Assembly (NCBI RefSeq): GCF_001264245.1
Contig: NZ_CP011339.1
Span: 930,001-994,000 of the forward strand
Reading direction: 5' to 3'
Source of the DNA: Microcystis panniformis FACHB-1757
Lineage (GTDB): Bacteria; Cyanobacteriota; Cyanobacteriia; Cyanobacteriales; Microcystaceae
DNA: 64,000 nucleotides
The notes under the pieces are model-generated. The model worked only from the letters and a program-made list of their open reading frames with translations, ran no database searches and was not told where the DNA came from. Within the stretch, counting starts at the first letter, position 1, and the number at the start of each line of letters is the position of its first letter. The position numbers and the translations under genes were made by a program. Positions 42,657 through 50,951 of this stretch are shown piece after piece.

Positions 42657-44337
42657 AGGGTTTGCTGAAAAAGTAAAAAACAAAAACTCTCAAAAATCAG
42701 CCCGAATTTAAGATAAGTTTTTCTGTTGAGAAATCAGCTTTTTTATCATCTTTTCTAATCAAAGAGGGATGAATAAAGCTAAATTTAGATGTATAAAGAA
42801 ATAGGGACAAAAAAAGACAGTTAACCTGTCTAAGCAGGTTAGAAAGATTGATGACTAAAAAAGTAATGGCAATGGAAGTTTCTGAAGTTTTATCAAGTTT
42901 TGTCATGATACAATCAAGACTATATCTTCTTTTTGCTTGACCAAATTTACCTTCAATTGCATTCCGAATTCCTTCATCCTCAAGAGCTTGTTTTTTAGTT
43001 TCTTTACTAATATTTTTAGGTGGTCTTCCTAGAGGAACTCCACTGATTCTAATTCCTCTTTCTTTACACCAAGCTAGATTTTTTCTAGTTCGATAAATTT
43101 TATCAACATGAACTGATTCTGGATAATATCCTGTGAATTCTTTATACTCTTCTACTTGCGCTTGTAAGTCCCCAGATTCATTAAAATTATCCCAACTTAA
43201 ATGGTCTAAAAATACATAACTCTCAAAACAGCTTACTGAGATTTTTGCTCCAAATTCAACTGGTTTTCCTGCTTTTCCTCTAACGATAGGGCGGATGTGT
43301 GGTTGGGTTATACTCACAATTCTATCATCAATTCTCGATGATTTATTTTCCCACATCCACAATTGTTGACGATAAACTTCTGTCACCACTAACAACATTT
43401 TGTAGTTTCTTTTGCTGAGACTACTTAACTCTGATCCCCCCTCGATTAATTTCTCTATTTGAGATAGATTTCTTTTGATATATTGCAGTTGCTTCTTGAT
43501 AGCTTCTCGTCTTTCTTTTTGAGAACAACGACGTTTTTTGGCTACTTTTAAATAATCTTTTCTCGCTCTTTTTCTATAAGTTCTTGGCTTTTTCTTCAGC
43601 TTGATTCTCAAACTTTGATAGAGACAATCTAGAATGTTTTCTGTTTTCTTTCTTGCTTGATTTAATATCCCTAAATCCTGGGGATAACTTAGATCAGCAG
43701 GTGCGCAACTTGCATCTAATATTAATTTTCCTTTATTTTTTATTTGACTCTCTTTTTCTTCTTCTTTTCTTTCACTTTTTTCTTCAATTTCCTTCTTTTT
43801 TCTCTCTCTCATCACCATTCTTTTATTAATTTTATTGATTAAATTCTTACTGATTCTTTTACGAAAATTAACGAACATTGTCGCATCAAATAGAGCTTCA
43901 TTACTATAGGCTGACATCCCTAGAAAATACTGTAAATAGGGGTTTTCCTTGATTTGCTCTATGGTTTCCCTGTCGCTTGTTTTTAATTTTTCCTTAATAA
44001 TTAATGCTCCTAATGCCATCCTAAATGGTTTGGCTGGCGCACCCATTTCTTCGTCAAAATTTTGGGCATATTCTTCTTCAAATTCTTCCCAGGGAATTAA
44101 CTCTGCCATTATTATCCAGCGATTATCTGCTGATAATTTTCCCTCAAAAGGCAACTCAAAGTTTTCTGGGGCAATTGAAGACTCGTTCGTTTTTCGGTAC
44201 ATATGTTCTTGTCGGATAAGTGCAAGGGTATTTTAGCAATTTTAGCCGTTTTCTGTCCCTTTTTCTTGACTTTTTGGGAATTTAATATGGCTGTAATCCT
44301 TATATCATAAGTATTTCACAGTTATTCAGCAAACCCT
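42657..44337. mobile_element. Complete 1681-bp insertion sequence (IS5/IS1182-like)
   Basis: Ends AGGGTTTGCTGAAAAAG and (reverse strand) AGGGTTTGCTGAATAAC are terminal inverted repeats of about 14 bp. ATTT is duplicated at 42653-42656 and 44338-44341. Carries one transposase gene on the minus strand. Inserted near the 3' end of a calcium-binding repeat protein gene. Related non-autonomous copies are at 28152-28378 and, reduced to a hairpin, at 20716-20748. Confidence 0.92.
42697..44202 (-). CDS. IS5/IS1182-type DDE transposase
   Basis: 501 residues. The N-terminal DUF772 domain reads WEEFEEEYAQNFDEEMGAPA (about 38-57) with FRMALGALIIKEKL. The first catalytic Asp is in GKLILDASCAPADLSYPQD (about 158-176), a further Asp in YYPESVHVDKIYRTRKN, and the Glu region is IRNAIEGKFGQAKRRYSLD (about 411-429). 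A Lys/Glu-rich insertion sits at about 130-157. The frame is full length within intact ends, so it is potentially active. Confidence 0.9.
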   Translation of the reverse strand: MYRKTNESSIAPENFELPFEGKLSADNRWIIMAELIPWEEFEEEYAQNFDEEMGAPAKPFRMALGALIIKEKLKTSDRETIEQIKENPYLQYFLGMSAYSNEALFDATMFVNFRKRISKNLINKINKRMVMRERKKKEIEEKSERKEEEKESQIKNKGKLILDASCAPADLSYPQDLGILNQARKKTENILDCLYQSLRIKLKKKPRTYRKRARKDYLKVAKKRRCSQKERREAIKKQLQYIKRNLSQIEKLIEGGSELSSLSKRNYKMLLVVTEVYRQQLWMWENKSSRIDDRIVSITQPHIRPIVRGKAGKPVEFGAKISVSCFESYVFLDHLSWDNFNESGDLQAQVEEYKEFTGYYPESVHVDKIYRTRKNLAWCKERGIRISGVPLGRPPKNISKETKKQALEDEGIRNAIEGKFGQAKRRYSLDCIMTKLDKTSETSIAITFLVINLSNLLRQVNCLFLSLFLYTSKFSFIHPSLIRKDDKKADFSTEKLILNSG

Positions 44338-44880
44338 ATTTATTAATAAATCATTGCTGGATTGGAAGCCAGCCGTGCTATCATTAATAACGAGATAAGT
44401 TCCAGCTATTGCACCGGTTGTTACCTGCACTAAGGCGGCACTATTAACCCCTAATCCTTGATTACCTGTAATCGCTCCATTAGCATCAGTAAATACTTGA
44501 TTGACTAAATTCTGTAAAGTGGTGACGGTGCTATTAGCAGCACGACTGAAACTACTAGGCGCATTCATGGCAGTTCCACCTTGAGTTAATAAGTCAATTT
44601 TATCACTATTGATGGCAAAATCTGTGATACGATCGCTTGTTGATATGGTAGATTGGCCAAATTGGAAGACGAAGGTATCTGCACCTAAACCACCGGTTAA
44701 AGTATCAATTCCCGCACGTCCATTGATTTGATTAATGCCACTATTTCCAGCGATTTTATTGTTACCGGCGTTACCTGTACCGTTAATATTATTACTGCCA
44801 ATTAGTCTGAGATTTTCGACATTGTTGGGTAGGGTGCGAGTGAGAGTGCTTTGCCAAGTATCAGTAATGATAACTTCTCC
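44338..44880 (-). pseudogene. Third segment of the broken calcium-binding repeat gene
   Basis: Reads GEVIITDTWQSTLTRTLPNN, ENLRLIGSNNINGTGNAGNN, KIAGNSGINQINGRAGIDTL, TGGLGADTFVFQFGQS and then ATTLQNLVNQVF-like sequence ending SSNDLLIN at the IS. It lies one base out of frame with the segment at 44880-46548; adding one G to the GGGG run at about 44887-44890 restores continuity. Contains RTX-like glycine-rich repeats and the usual C-terminal domain. Confidence 0.75.
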
Positions 44881-46352
44881 TATTCCCCTTCGGGATTGAT
44901 GGTAGCATTAACGGGATTTGACAGGGTTACTGTAAAAGCTTCATCAGGTTCATTGAGGTTATCATTGAGGATGGGAATGCTAATAGTAGCGGTGGCAGTA
45001 TTAGGTGCAATGGTGATAGTTCCAGTTTTGCTAGTGTAATCTACATTAGCGGTAGCGTTAATGGGTGCGGTGGTATAGTTGAAGGTAATTGGTTGTGGAT
45101 TGGGGTTATCAACTGTGACGGTGAGGATGGCATTATTATCTTTACCTTCCACTACGGTGATGTCATTAATGGAGAGTTGCGAAAAGTCGTCATTATTAAT
45201 TGTTCCCGTGGCTGCGTTAGGAGTACCTACGGTATAACCTGTCCCCGCAGCGAGGGTTAAAATAACAGTTTCGTTACTTTCTACTATTGTGTCAGCAGTG
45301 GGGTCAACTGTTACGGTAGCAGTGGATGAACCAGCAGCAAAGGTGACTGTATTGTTAGTCCCTGTACGAGTGTAATCGGTATTGAGAGTAGCTGTTCCCC
45401 CGATGGTGTAATTGACGGTTAAAGGATTAGTTGTTACTCCGCTACGAGTGAAGGTATAAACCAGATTTGTTGTCCCGTCTTCGGTAACACTTGCGGGAGA
45501 AACTGCAAGGGTAATACTGGGAAGAGTCGGACTAGCAACATAGCTAAAATAACTAGCAGTTAGACTTAATGCTGTTTGATTATTGATAACCGCAATCAGT
45601 TCATCTGGTTCGCTGCCTGGTTTGTTGATGTAGAGATTAGTATTAGAACCATCAACCGATAACAGATAGTTACTACTTGAACCTCGTAGTTGAATAATAT
45701 CATCAGTGGTGTTAAAGTCGGCAATTGTCGCGTAGTCGTTATCACCGGGAAGGGTGCTATTACCGTCATCATAGAAGGTCTTTGTCGTATCTGCAAGAAT
45801 AAAGCGATCGTTTCCTGTTCCTCCTTCTAAAGTATCTCGTTCTCCTGTACCGCTATTGGTTCCTTGTAGCGTGTCATTGTCATCTTGTCCATAAAGGTTA
45901 TCATTACCTGAACCACCAGTTAATACATCATTACCTTCTCCTCCTTGTAAAATCACATAAGTAGTTGCAGAAGCATTGATATTATCGTTACCAATTCCCC
46001 CTTGAAAATCTAATTCTTCAACTTCCTTGATTGTCCCTCCTGTGGAGAATGTACCTGCATTAATATCTGTGTAGGTCAGACTAATCCCTAAATCACCAGA
46101 GCCAAAAGTTAGCCTGTCTGTTCCTATTCCACCGATATATTGATCTTGTTGAATATATTCTCGTTCCCAATAATAATGTCCAAAATTATCATTTCCTATA
46201 CCGCCATTAAGAGTGTCATTCCCTTCGCCTCCATAGAGTTGGTCATTTCCTGAACCTCCACTAAGACTATCATTACCAACCTGACCATTCAGTTCATCAT
46301 TACCTGAACCACCAGTTAATACATCATTACCTTCTCCTCCTTTTAAAATCAC
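44880..46352 (-). CDS. Second segment of the broken calcium-binding repeat gene (RTX repeats plus Calx-beta)
   Basis: 490 codons as an ORF, but the open frame really continues up to the element at 46556 without a natural start. RTX nonapeptides (GGEGNDVLTGGSGNDEL etc.) occupy about the first 130 residues and again to about 190. Two Calx-beta domains follow (SVTEDGTTNLVYTFTRSG ... and LSINDITVVEGKDNNAILTV ...). Ends at a frameshift. By itself it is an expressed fragment at best. Confidence 0.75.
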   Translation of the reverse strand: MILKGGEGNDVLTGGSGNDELNGQVGNDSLSGGSGNDQLYGGEGNDTLNGGIGNDNFGHYYWEREYIQQDQYIGGIGTDRLTFGSGDLGISLTYTDINAGTFSTGGTIKEVEELDFQGGIGNDNINASATTYVILQGGEGNDVLTGGSGNDNLYGQDDNDTLQGTNSGTGERDTLEGGTGNDRFILADTTKTFYDDGNSTLPGDNDYATIADFNTTDDIIQLRGSSSNYLLSVDGSNTNLYINKPGSEPDELIAVINNQTALSLTASYFSYVASPTLPSITLAVSPASVTEDGTTNLVYTFTRSGVTTNPLTVNYTIGGTATLNTDYTRTGTNNTVTFAAGSSTATVTVDPTADTIVESNETVILTLAAGTGYTVGTPNAATGTINNDDFSQLSINDITVVEGKDNNAILTVTVDNPNPQPITFNYTTAPINATANVDYTSKTGTITIAPNTATATISIPILNDNLNEPDEAFTVTLSNPVNATINPEGE

Positions 46353-46555
46353 ATAAGTAGTTGCAGAAGCATTGATATTATCGTTACCAATTCCCCCTTG
46401 AAAATCTAATTCTTCAACTTCCTTGATTGTCCCTCCTGTGGAGAATGTACCCGCATTAATATCTGTGTAGGTCAGACTAATCCCTAAATCACCAGAGCCA
46501 AAAGTTAGCCTGTCTGTTCCTATTCCACCGATATATTGATCTTGTTGAATATATG

Positions 46556-46688
46556 GCTCTTCTGGTTTCTGTGTGGAAACGAGGTCTATACCGATAGTTT
46601 CTTCCGCAAAATAGTCCTAAAAGTTTTGCCCAATAAGCACTTCAGGGTTCCATAAGCAAAAATTATCACACAAAGTCGAGAAGAGCCA
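46556..46688. mobile_element. Miniature element B, copy 3 (133 bp)
   Basis: Flanked by the 7-bp duplication AATATAT (46549-46555 and 46689-46695). The uninterrupted sister sequence TTGAATATATTCTCG survives in the neighbouring internal repeat at about 46148-46163, so the pre-insertion site can be read directly. The insertion adds 140 bp, shifting frame and introducing a stop in the calcium-binding gene. Confidence 0.93.
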
Positions 46689-47773
46689 ATATATTCTCGT
46701 TCCCAATAATAATGTCCAAAATTATCATTTCCTATACCGCCATTAAGAGTGTCATTCCCTTCGCCTCCATAGAGTTGGTCATTTCCTGAACCTCCACTAA
46801 GATTGTCATTACCAACTTGACCATTGAGTTCATCATTACCTGAACCACCAGTTAATACATCATTTCCTTCTCCTCCTTTTAAAATCACATAAGTAGTTGC
46901 AGAAGCATTGATATTATCGTTACCAATTCCCCCTTGAAAATCTAATTCTTCAACTTCCTTGATTGTTCCTCCTGTGGAGAATGTACCTGCATTAATATCA
47001 GTGTAAGTAAGACTAATTCCTAAGTCACCAGAGGCAAAAGTTAATCTGTCTGTTCCTGTTCCACCGATATATTGATCTTGTTCAATATATTCTCGTTCAT
47101 CCCACCAACTTCCAAAATTATCATTTCCTGTACCGCCATTAAGAGTGTCATTTCCTACACCTCCATATAGATTATCATTTCCTGAACCTCCACTTAGGTT
47201 GTCATTACCTGCCAACCCATAAATGTTATCATCCCCAGAAGTTCCCGTAATATTATCATTACCATTAGTACCCGTTAAATTCGCCTGTTCTACTTGAATA
47301 CTTTCCCCATTGACTATAATTGTTGTCTGGTCATTCTCTCCTCGTAAAGCGTCTAAGGTTGCCACATCCAGACTATTTCCTTGAACCAACTCCGCAAAAA
47401 TTGCCCCCTCATCTCCGGCGCTATCCACCTGATTAACTTGAGCATCCACATAATGCCCAATTTCTTCTAAAATTACATTAACTATCGCTGCTGAGGAAGC
47501 CGTATTCAAAAAAGATGCTGATAGATAAATCTTATTGGTACTACTGGAATATGCACCATTCGCCGTCCCCAAAACCTCACCACTAAGTACCTCAATTGGG
47601 GGAATTTGACTAAAATTTCGGCTTTGCCACTGTTGTCGTAATTGCGTCGCCTTAACCACATCATAACTTGTGCCAAAAGCGGTTTCTAAATTCGCCCAAA
47701 AACCATCAGATTGAGCGAAACTGAACAAAACATCATACACAGAAGGAAGGAGGGGCAAAAGAGGGGTAGTCAT
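46586..47773 (-). CDS. N-terminal segment of the broken calcium-binding repeat gene
   Basis: 395 codons. Residues 1-165 form a non-repetitive head that includes VILEEIGHYVDAQVNQVDSA (near 100-120), a conserved segment in cyanobacterial repeat proteins. RTX repeats then run from about 165 (LTGTNGNDNITGTSGDDNIY), interleaved with the block QYIGGTGTDRLTFASGDLGI. The last 33 residues (from GSSRLCVIIFAYG) come from miniature element B. No signal peptide, as in type I-secreted RTX proteins. Repaired in silico, the gene would encode about 1120 residues. Confidence 0.82.
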   Translation of the reverse strand: MTTPLLPLLPSVYDVLFSFAQSDGFWANLETAFGTSYDVVKATQLRQQWQSRNFSQIPPIEVLSGEVLGTANGAYSSSTNKIYLSASFLNTASSAAIVNVILEEIGHYVDAQVNQVDSAGDEGAIFAELVQGNSLDVATLDALRGENDQTTIIVNGESIQVEQANLTGTNGNDNITGTSGDDNIYGLAGNDNLSGGSGNDNLYGGVGNDTLNGGTGNDNFGSWWDEREYIEQDQYIGGTGTDRLTFASGDLGISLTYTDINAGTFSTGGTIKEVEELDFQGGIGNDNINASATTYVILKGGEGNDVLTGGSGNDELNGQVGNDNLSGGSGNDQLYGGEGNDTLNGGIGNDNFGHYYWEREYIGSSRLCVIIFAYGTLKCLLGKTFRTILRKKLSV

Positions 47774-47865
47774 GACAGTAACAGCAAAAGTTTATTGCTA
47801 ACAGTTTTAGCTCAACAAGCGCAAATTTCTCAAGACCCCTGTAACAGAAATTAACATTTATTACA

Positions 47866-47909
47866 AGAAAACGGGTTTCTAAATAGTTTCTCAAAGAAAC
47901 CCGTTTTCT
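47866..47909. repeat. Inverted repeat AGAAAACGGGTTTCT
   Basis: AGAAAACGGGTTTCT (47866-47880) and its complement AGAAACCCGTTTTCT (47895-47909) form a 15-bp-stem hairpin in the region upstream of both divergent genes. The same arm occurs in multiple copies at 42295-42375. Confidence 0.8.
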
Positions 47910-47951
47910 CGATAATAGGCTAACTGCTGTTTTATTCACGATAATCCTATT

Positions 47952-48716
47952 ATGCCTAAGATCTACCGTCTTGCCCAAGGTCATTTAAACCTATTGGAAA
48001 CCTGTCCACCGAGATTTCAAAAAGTCTATCTAGAGGAACTTAACACACCAGCTGACCCTGGGCAATTGCAGCGGCAAGAATGGGGCAGTCAGTTTCACCT
48101 ATTATTACAGCAGCGGGAATTAGGGCTGCCGATCGCGCCTCTATTACGGGAAAATGAACAGTTAGAACATTGTTTAACGGCCCTATTAAAAGCTGCCCCG
48201 GCAATTGCCCAAAATCCGGGAGAAACCAATCGAGAAGCGGAACATTGTCGCAGTTTAACTGTGGGTAATTATTTATTAACGGTTATCTATGATTTAATTT
48301 TATTAGAGAGCGATCGAGCGGTAATTTTTGACTGGAAAACCTACTTAAAACCGATCGATGCCGACAAACTAGCCAAAAATTGGCAGACGAGACTTTATCT
48401 GTATGTTTTGGGAGAAACTTCTGCTTATCCTCTTGATAGTTTATCGATGACCTATTGGTTTGTGCAGTTACCCCGCAGCCCCGAACAAATTACTTTTAAC
48501 TATAATCGGAAACTACACCAACAGACAGGGCGAGATTTGCGCCGTTTATTGAAGGATCTCGATCGCTATCTATCAGCATACGAAAATGATTTAGTTGATT
48601 TTCCCCATCGTCCCGATTGTCAGCTTCATTGTCCCTATTATCTTAGACAAGAGCGATCGGGCCCAATAGACTTACCCTCGATCGAGGATATCCCTGAAAT
48701 CAATCCTTTTGTCTAA
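47952..48716 (+). CDS. PD-(D/E)XK nuclease family protein (RecB/Cas4-like)
   Basis: 254 residues. LNLLETCPPRFQKVYLEEL near the start is the typical Cys-containing RecB/Cas4-nuclease opening. EWGSQFHLLLQQRELG (about 37-52) holds the active-site His, and the catalytic core is AVIFDWKTYLKP (D-x-K, about 122-133) with RLYLYVLGE (motif IV). C-terminal cysteines CQLHCPYY may complete an iron-sulfur or zinc site with the N-terminal Cys. Not next to CRISPR genes; a general repair role is inferred. Confidence 0.85.
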   Translation: MPKIYRLAQGHLNLLETCPPRFQKVYLEELNTPADPGQLQRQEWGSQFHLLLQQRELGLPIAPLLRENEQLEHCLTALLKAAPAIAQNPGETNREAEHCRSLTVGNYLLTVIYDLILLESDRAVIFDWKTYLKPIDADKLAKNWQTRLYLYVLGETSAYPLDSLSMTYWFVQLPRSPEQITFNYNRKLHQQTGRDLRRLLKDLDRYLSAYENDLVDFPHRPDCQLHCPYYLRQERSGPIDLPSIEDIPEINPFV

Positions 48717-48718
48717 AT

Positions 48719-48772
48719 CAGTGATCAGTGATCAGTGATCAGTGATCACTGATCACTGATCACTGATCACTG
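48719..48772. repeat. 54-bp perfect palindrome made of heptads
   Basis: Almost four units of CAGTGAT followed immediately by almost four units of ATCACTG, giving a perfect 27+27-bp inverted repeat. Located right after the nuclease stop codon, where it could act as a terminator-like hairpin in both directions. Contains seven GATC sites. Confidence 0.92.
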
Positions 48773-48841
48773 ACAATTCTCCTTCTGCGCTGCGTTAACC
48801 ATAGTCGATAATAATAAAAGACAGATCGATCGCTTGCGCTC

Positions 48842-49525
48842 ATGACCGGCAACCACTACCAAACCTTAGAAATCAGCCATAAATCGACCCCTGACGAGAT
48901 TAAACGGGCCTATCGGCGTTTAGCCAGACAATTCCATCCCGATAGTCAAAACGATAGTGCCAGTCACGATAAAATCGTCGCTATTAACGCCGCCTACGAG
49001 ATTTTAAGCGATCCGAGGCTAAGAAAGGACTACGATAACCAAATAATCGCCAATTCTCCCCGCGCCCAACGCACTGCCACCGCCCAAGCAAATTACCATC
49101 GTTACAAAGAAGCGGTCCAGGAAGACGAAGCCCTAGTCAAACAGTGGTATAACCAGACCTATAGCCCGATTAATCGCCTGATCGGTCAAATTATCCGACC
49201 TCTCAAAGGTCAGATCGATCACCTATCCGCCGATCCCTTCGATGATCAGTTGATGGCTGTTTTTCAAGACTATCTAGAAACCTGTCGCCAAAATCTCGAT
49301 CGAGCTAAAACCCTCTTTTGCCAACGGCCTAACCCTGCCAAAATGGCCAAAGTGGCCGCTTCTCTTTACTACTGTCTCAATCATCTCACTGACGGACTAG
49401 AAGAATTAGAAACCTTTACCCTTAACTACGATGATCGCTCTCTCCACACCGGTCAAGAAATGTTTCGCATGGCCCAGCGTTTACAGGTGGAAGCTAAACA
49501 GATAGCCAGTCAGTGCCAAAATTAA
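48842..49525 (+). CDS. J-domain protein
   Basis: 227 residues. N-terminal J domain (about 4-66): HYQTLEISHKSTPDEIKRAY, then RRLARQFHPDSQND with the HPD motif intact, and AAYEILSDPRLRKDYD. There is no Gly/Phe or zinc-finger region, so it is a type III DnaJ cochaperone for DnaK. The C-terminal 150 residues are helical, contain SPINRLIGQIIRPLKGQIDH and FQDYLETCRQNLDRAKTLFC, and are of unknown specificity. Confidence 0.9.
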   Translation: MTGNHYQTLEISHKSTPDEIKRAYRRLARQFHPDSQNDSASHDKIVAINAAYEILSDPRLRKDYDNQIIANSPRAQRTATAQANYHRYKEAVQEDEALVKQWYNQTYSPINRLIGQIIRPLKGQIDHLSADPFDDQLMAVFQDYLETCRQNLDRAKTLFCQRPNPAKMAKVAASLYYCLNHLTDGLEELETFTLNYDDRSLHTGQEMFRMAQRLQVEAKQIASQCQN

Positions 49526-49775
49526 ATCTCTGGTAAAAATCAAAAATTGTTGTTAGGGTTAGGAGCCAGTAGTCAGTAGTCAGGAGAATTAAGAATGAAT
49601 AATAATCAATTAAATGGTCTATTTACAGATTTTAGGCAATTTAATCATTATTTTTGCCTTTTTTGAACCATGAAAAATTAATTATGCCAGAGCTTGATTA
49701 AATCTCTAGCCATGGGCAAAAAAAAAGACGAAAATAGATCAAGACCAGATTTACCCAATCCCTAGCTTAACCCCG

Positions 49776-50387
49776 ATGAGAGACAAACAATCAGAAATTA
49801 CCAATATATCCACCCCTAGAGATTCTGATCTTTATTCCTTGCCTCCGGCCGTCCAACGAGCTGCTAATATCCTTTTACGTCAGGGAAGAATCGGTTTTTG
49901 GACGCAGATTGTCCTGGGCGTAATTTCGGGGGTTTTATTACTGATTGCTACCGCTAGTTTATTAGGGACGAGACAACGCACTTCTGGCATTGAAATCGGT
50001 GTTTTGTGTGCTATTGGTGGGGCTTGTTTCTTGGTGGTTGCCATTTTCTTTTCTTCTCGTTACATGAAAATTGCCCGTCAAATGTTGAGAGGTGATCAAG
50101 ATAGTCGCCCGAAAAAATCCGATACTATTCAGTTAATCCGTCAGGGTTTAATCGCTAATATTATCGGGATGTTTTTAACTATTTTGGGAGCGCAAGCCTT
50201 GGCGGGAATTGTCTTAATTAAATCCCTCAATGTTCCCCAAGGTACTTTTAATGTTGCCTCTAACCCCAGTCAGTTTGTTAATTCTGTTGACCTGTTAATT
50301 GTGCAGGCCAATACTAATACAATTCTCGCTCACTTTACTGGTATTGTTACTTCTTTGTGGCTTCTTAACCGTATTACTTCTAAATAA
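49776..50387 (+). CDS. DUF3611 membrane protein
   Basis: 203 residues, four membrane helices at about 38-60, 72-95, 122-145 and 178-195. Opens with LPPAVQRAANILLRQGRIGF and WTQIVLGVISG, the DUF3611 pattern found in cyanobacteria and plastids. Function unknown. Directly followed, two bases after its stop, by the Ycf20-like gene; probably an operon of two membrane proteins. Confidence 0.85.
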   Translation: MRDKQSEITNISTPRDSDLYSLPPAVQRAANILLRQGRIGFWTQIVLGVISGVLLLIATASLLGTRQRTSGIEIGVLCAIGGACFLVVAIFFSSRYMKIARQMLRGDQDSRPKKSDTIQLIRQGLIANIIGMFLTILGAQALAGIVLIKSLNVPQGTFNVASNPSQFVNSVDLLIVQANTNTILAHFTGIVTSLWLLNRITSK

Positions 50388-50389
50388 AT

Positions 50390-50731
50390 ATGGCCATGCA
50401 ACGCACCCGTTTAAGTACGCTGGCTAATGTCACCAGCAGTCGATTTAATCGCTTTTTTGGTAATCCTTGGCGACGGATTTCCCTACAGATAATTTGTGTT
50501 TTATTTGGAGTTTTTTCTGGGCAAGCAATTGTCACCACTGCTGGTCAAACTGCTCAATGGGATGTCACGGCTGCTGGTTTATTGCTGCTGTTTACGGAGG
50601 CGATTAGCCGGATTGTTTACCGAAAAAGTTCTCAGGCTAAACCTGCACCGATTCTGCGAGAATCTTTCAATTTACTCAAAATTGGTATCACCTATAGTTT
50701 ATTTCTAGAAGCCTTTAAAATTGGCTCTTAA
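50390..50731 (+). CDS. ycf20: Ycf20-like protein (DUF565)
   Basis: 113 residues with TRLSTLANVTSSRFNRFFGN near the start, WRRISLQIICVLFGVFSGQA (first helix, about 27-46), second helix about 58-75 and third near 92-108. This matches Ycf20/DUF565, a plastid/cyanobacterial family linked in algae and plants to non-photochemical quenching. Translationally close to the DUF3611 gene upstream. Confidence 0.85.
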   Translation: MAMQRTRLSTLANVTSSRFNRFFGNPWRRISLQIICVLFGVFSGQAIVTTAGQTAQWDVTAAGLLLLFTEAISRIVYRKSSQAKPAPILRESFNLLKIGITYSLFLEAFKIGS

Positions 50732-50734
50732 ATA

Positions 50735-50945
50735 GGGTTGGCTGAAAATGTTTCTTGGTGGGGTGAGGATTCAGGAGCCAGTCGGGGAAAGTGGAAACCT
50801 TGCCCTTAAGTGCCGACCGGCAGCGAGCGATCGTAGCCAGACTAGACAGAACAAGTGTATTAGTTAAGCTGCCCAACGATACCCTTACTCCATGGCGCTT
50901 CTCAGGAAAATAAGGATTTCAGACGTTCATCGAAAATTTGGGTCT
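50735..50945. other. Intergenic sequence with a solitary IS-end motif
   Basis: AGGGTTGGCTGAAAATGTTT at 50735 resembles the left end of the 227-bp element at 28152, followed by a GGGGTGAGGATTCAGGAGCC segment, but no matching right end is found. The rest shows no gene; it includes the sequence upstream of the tnpB element. Confidence 0.4.
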
Positions 50946-50951
50946 GAAACC

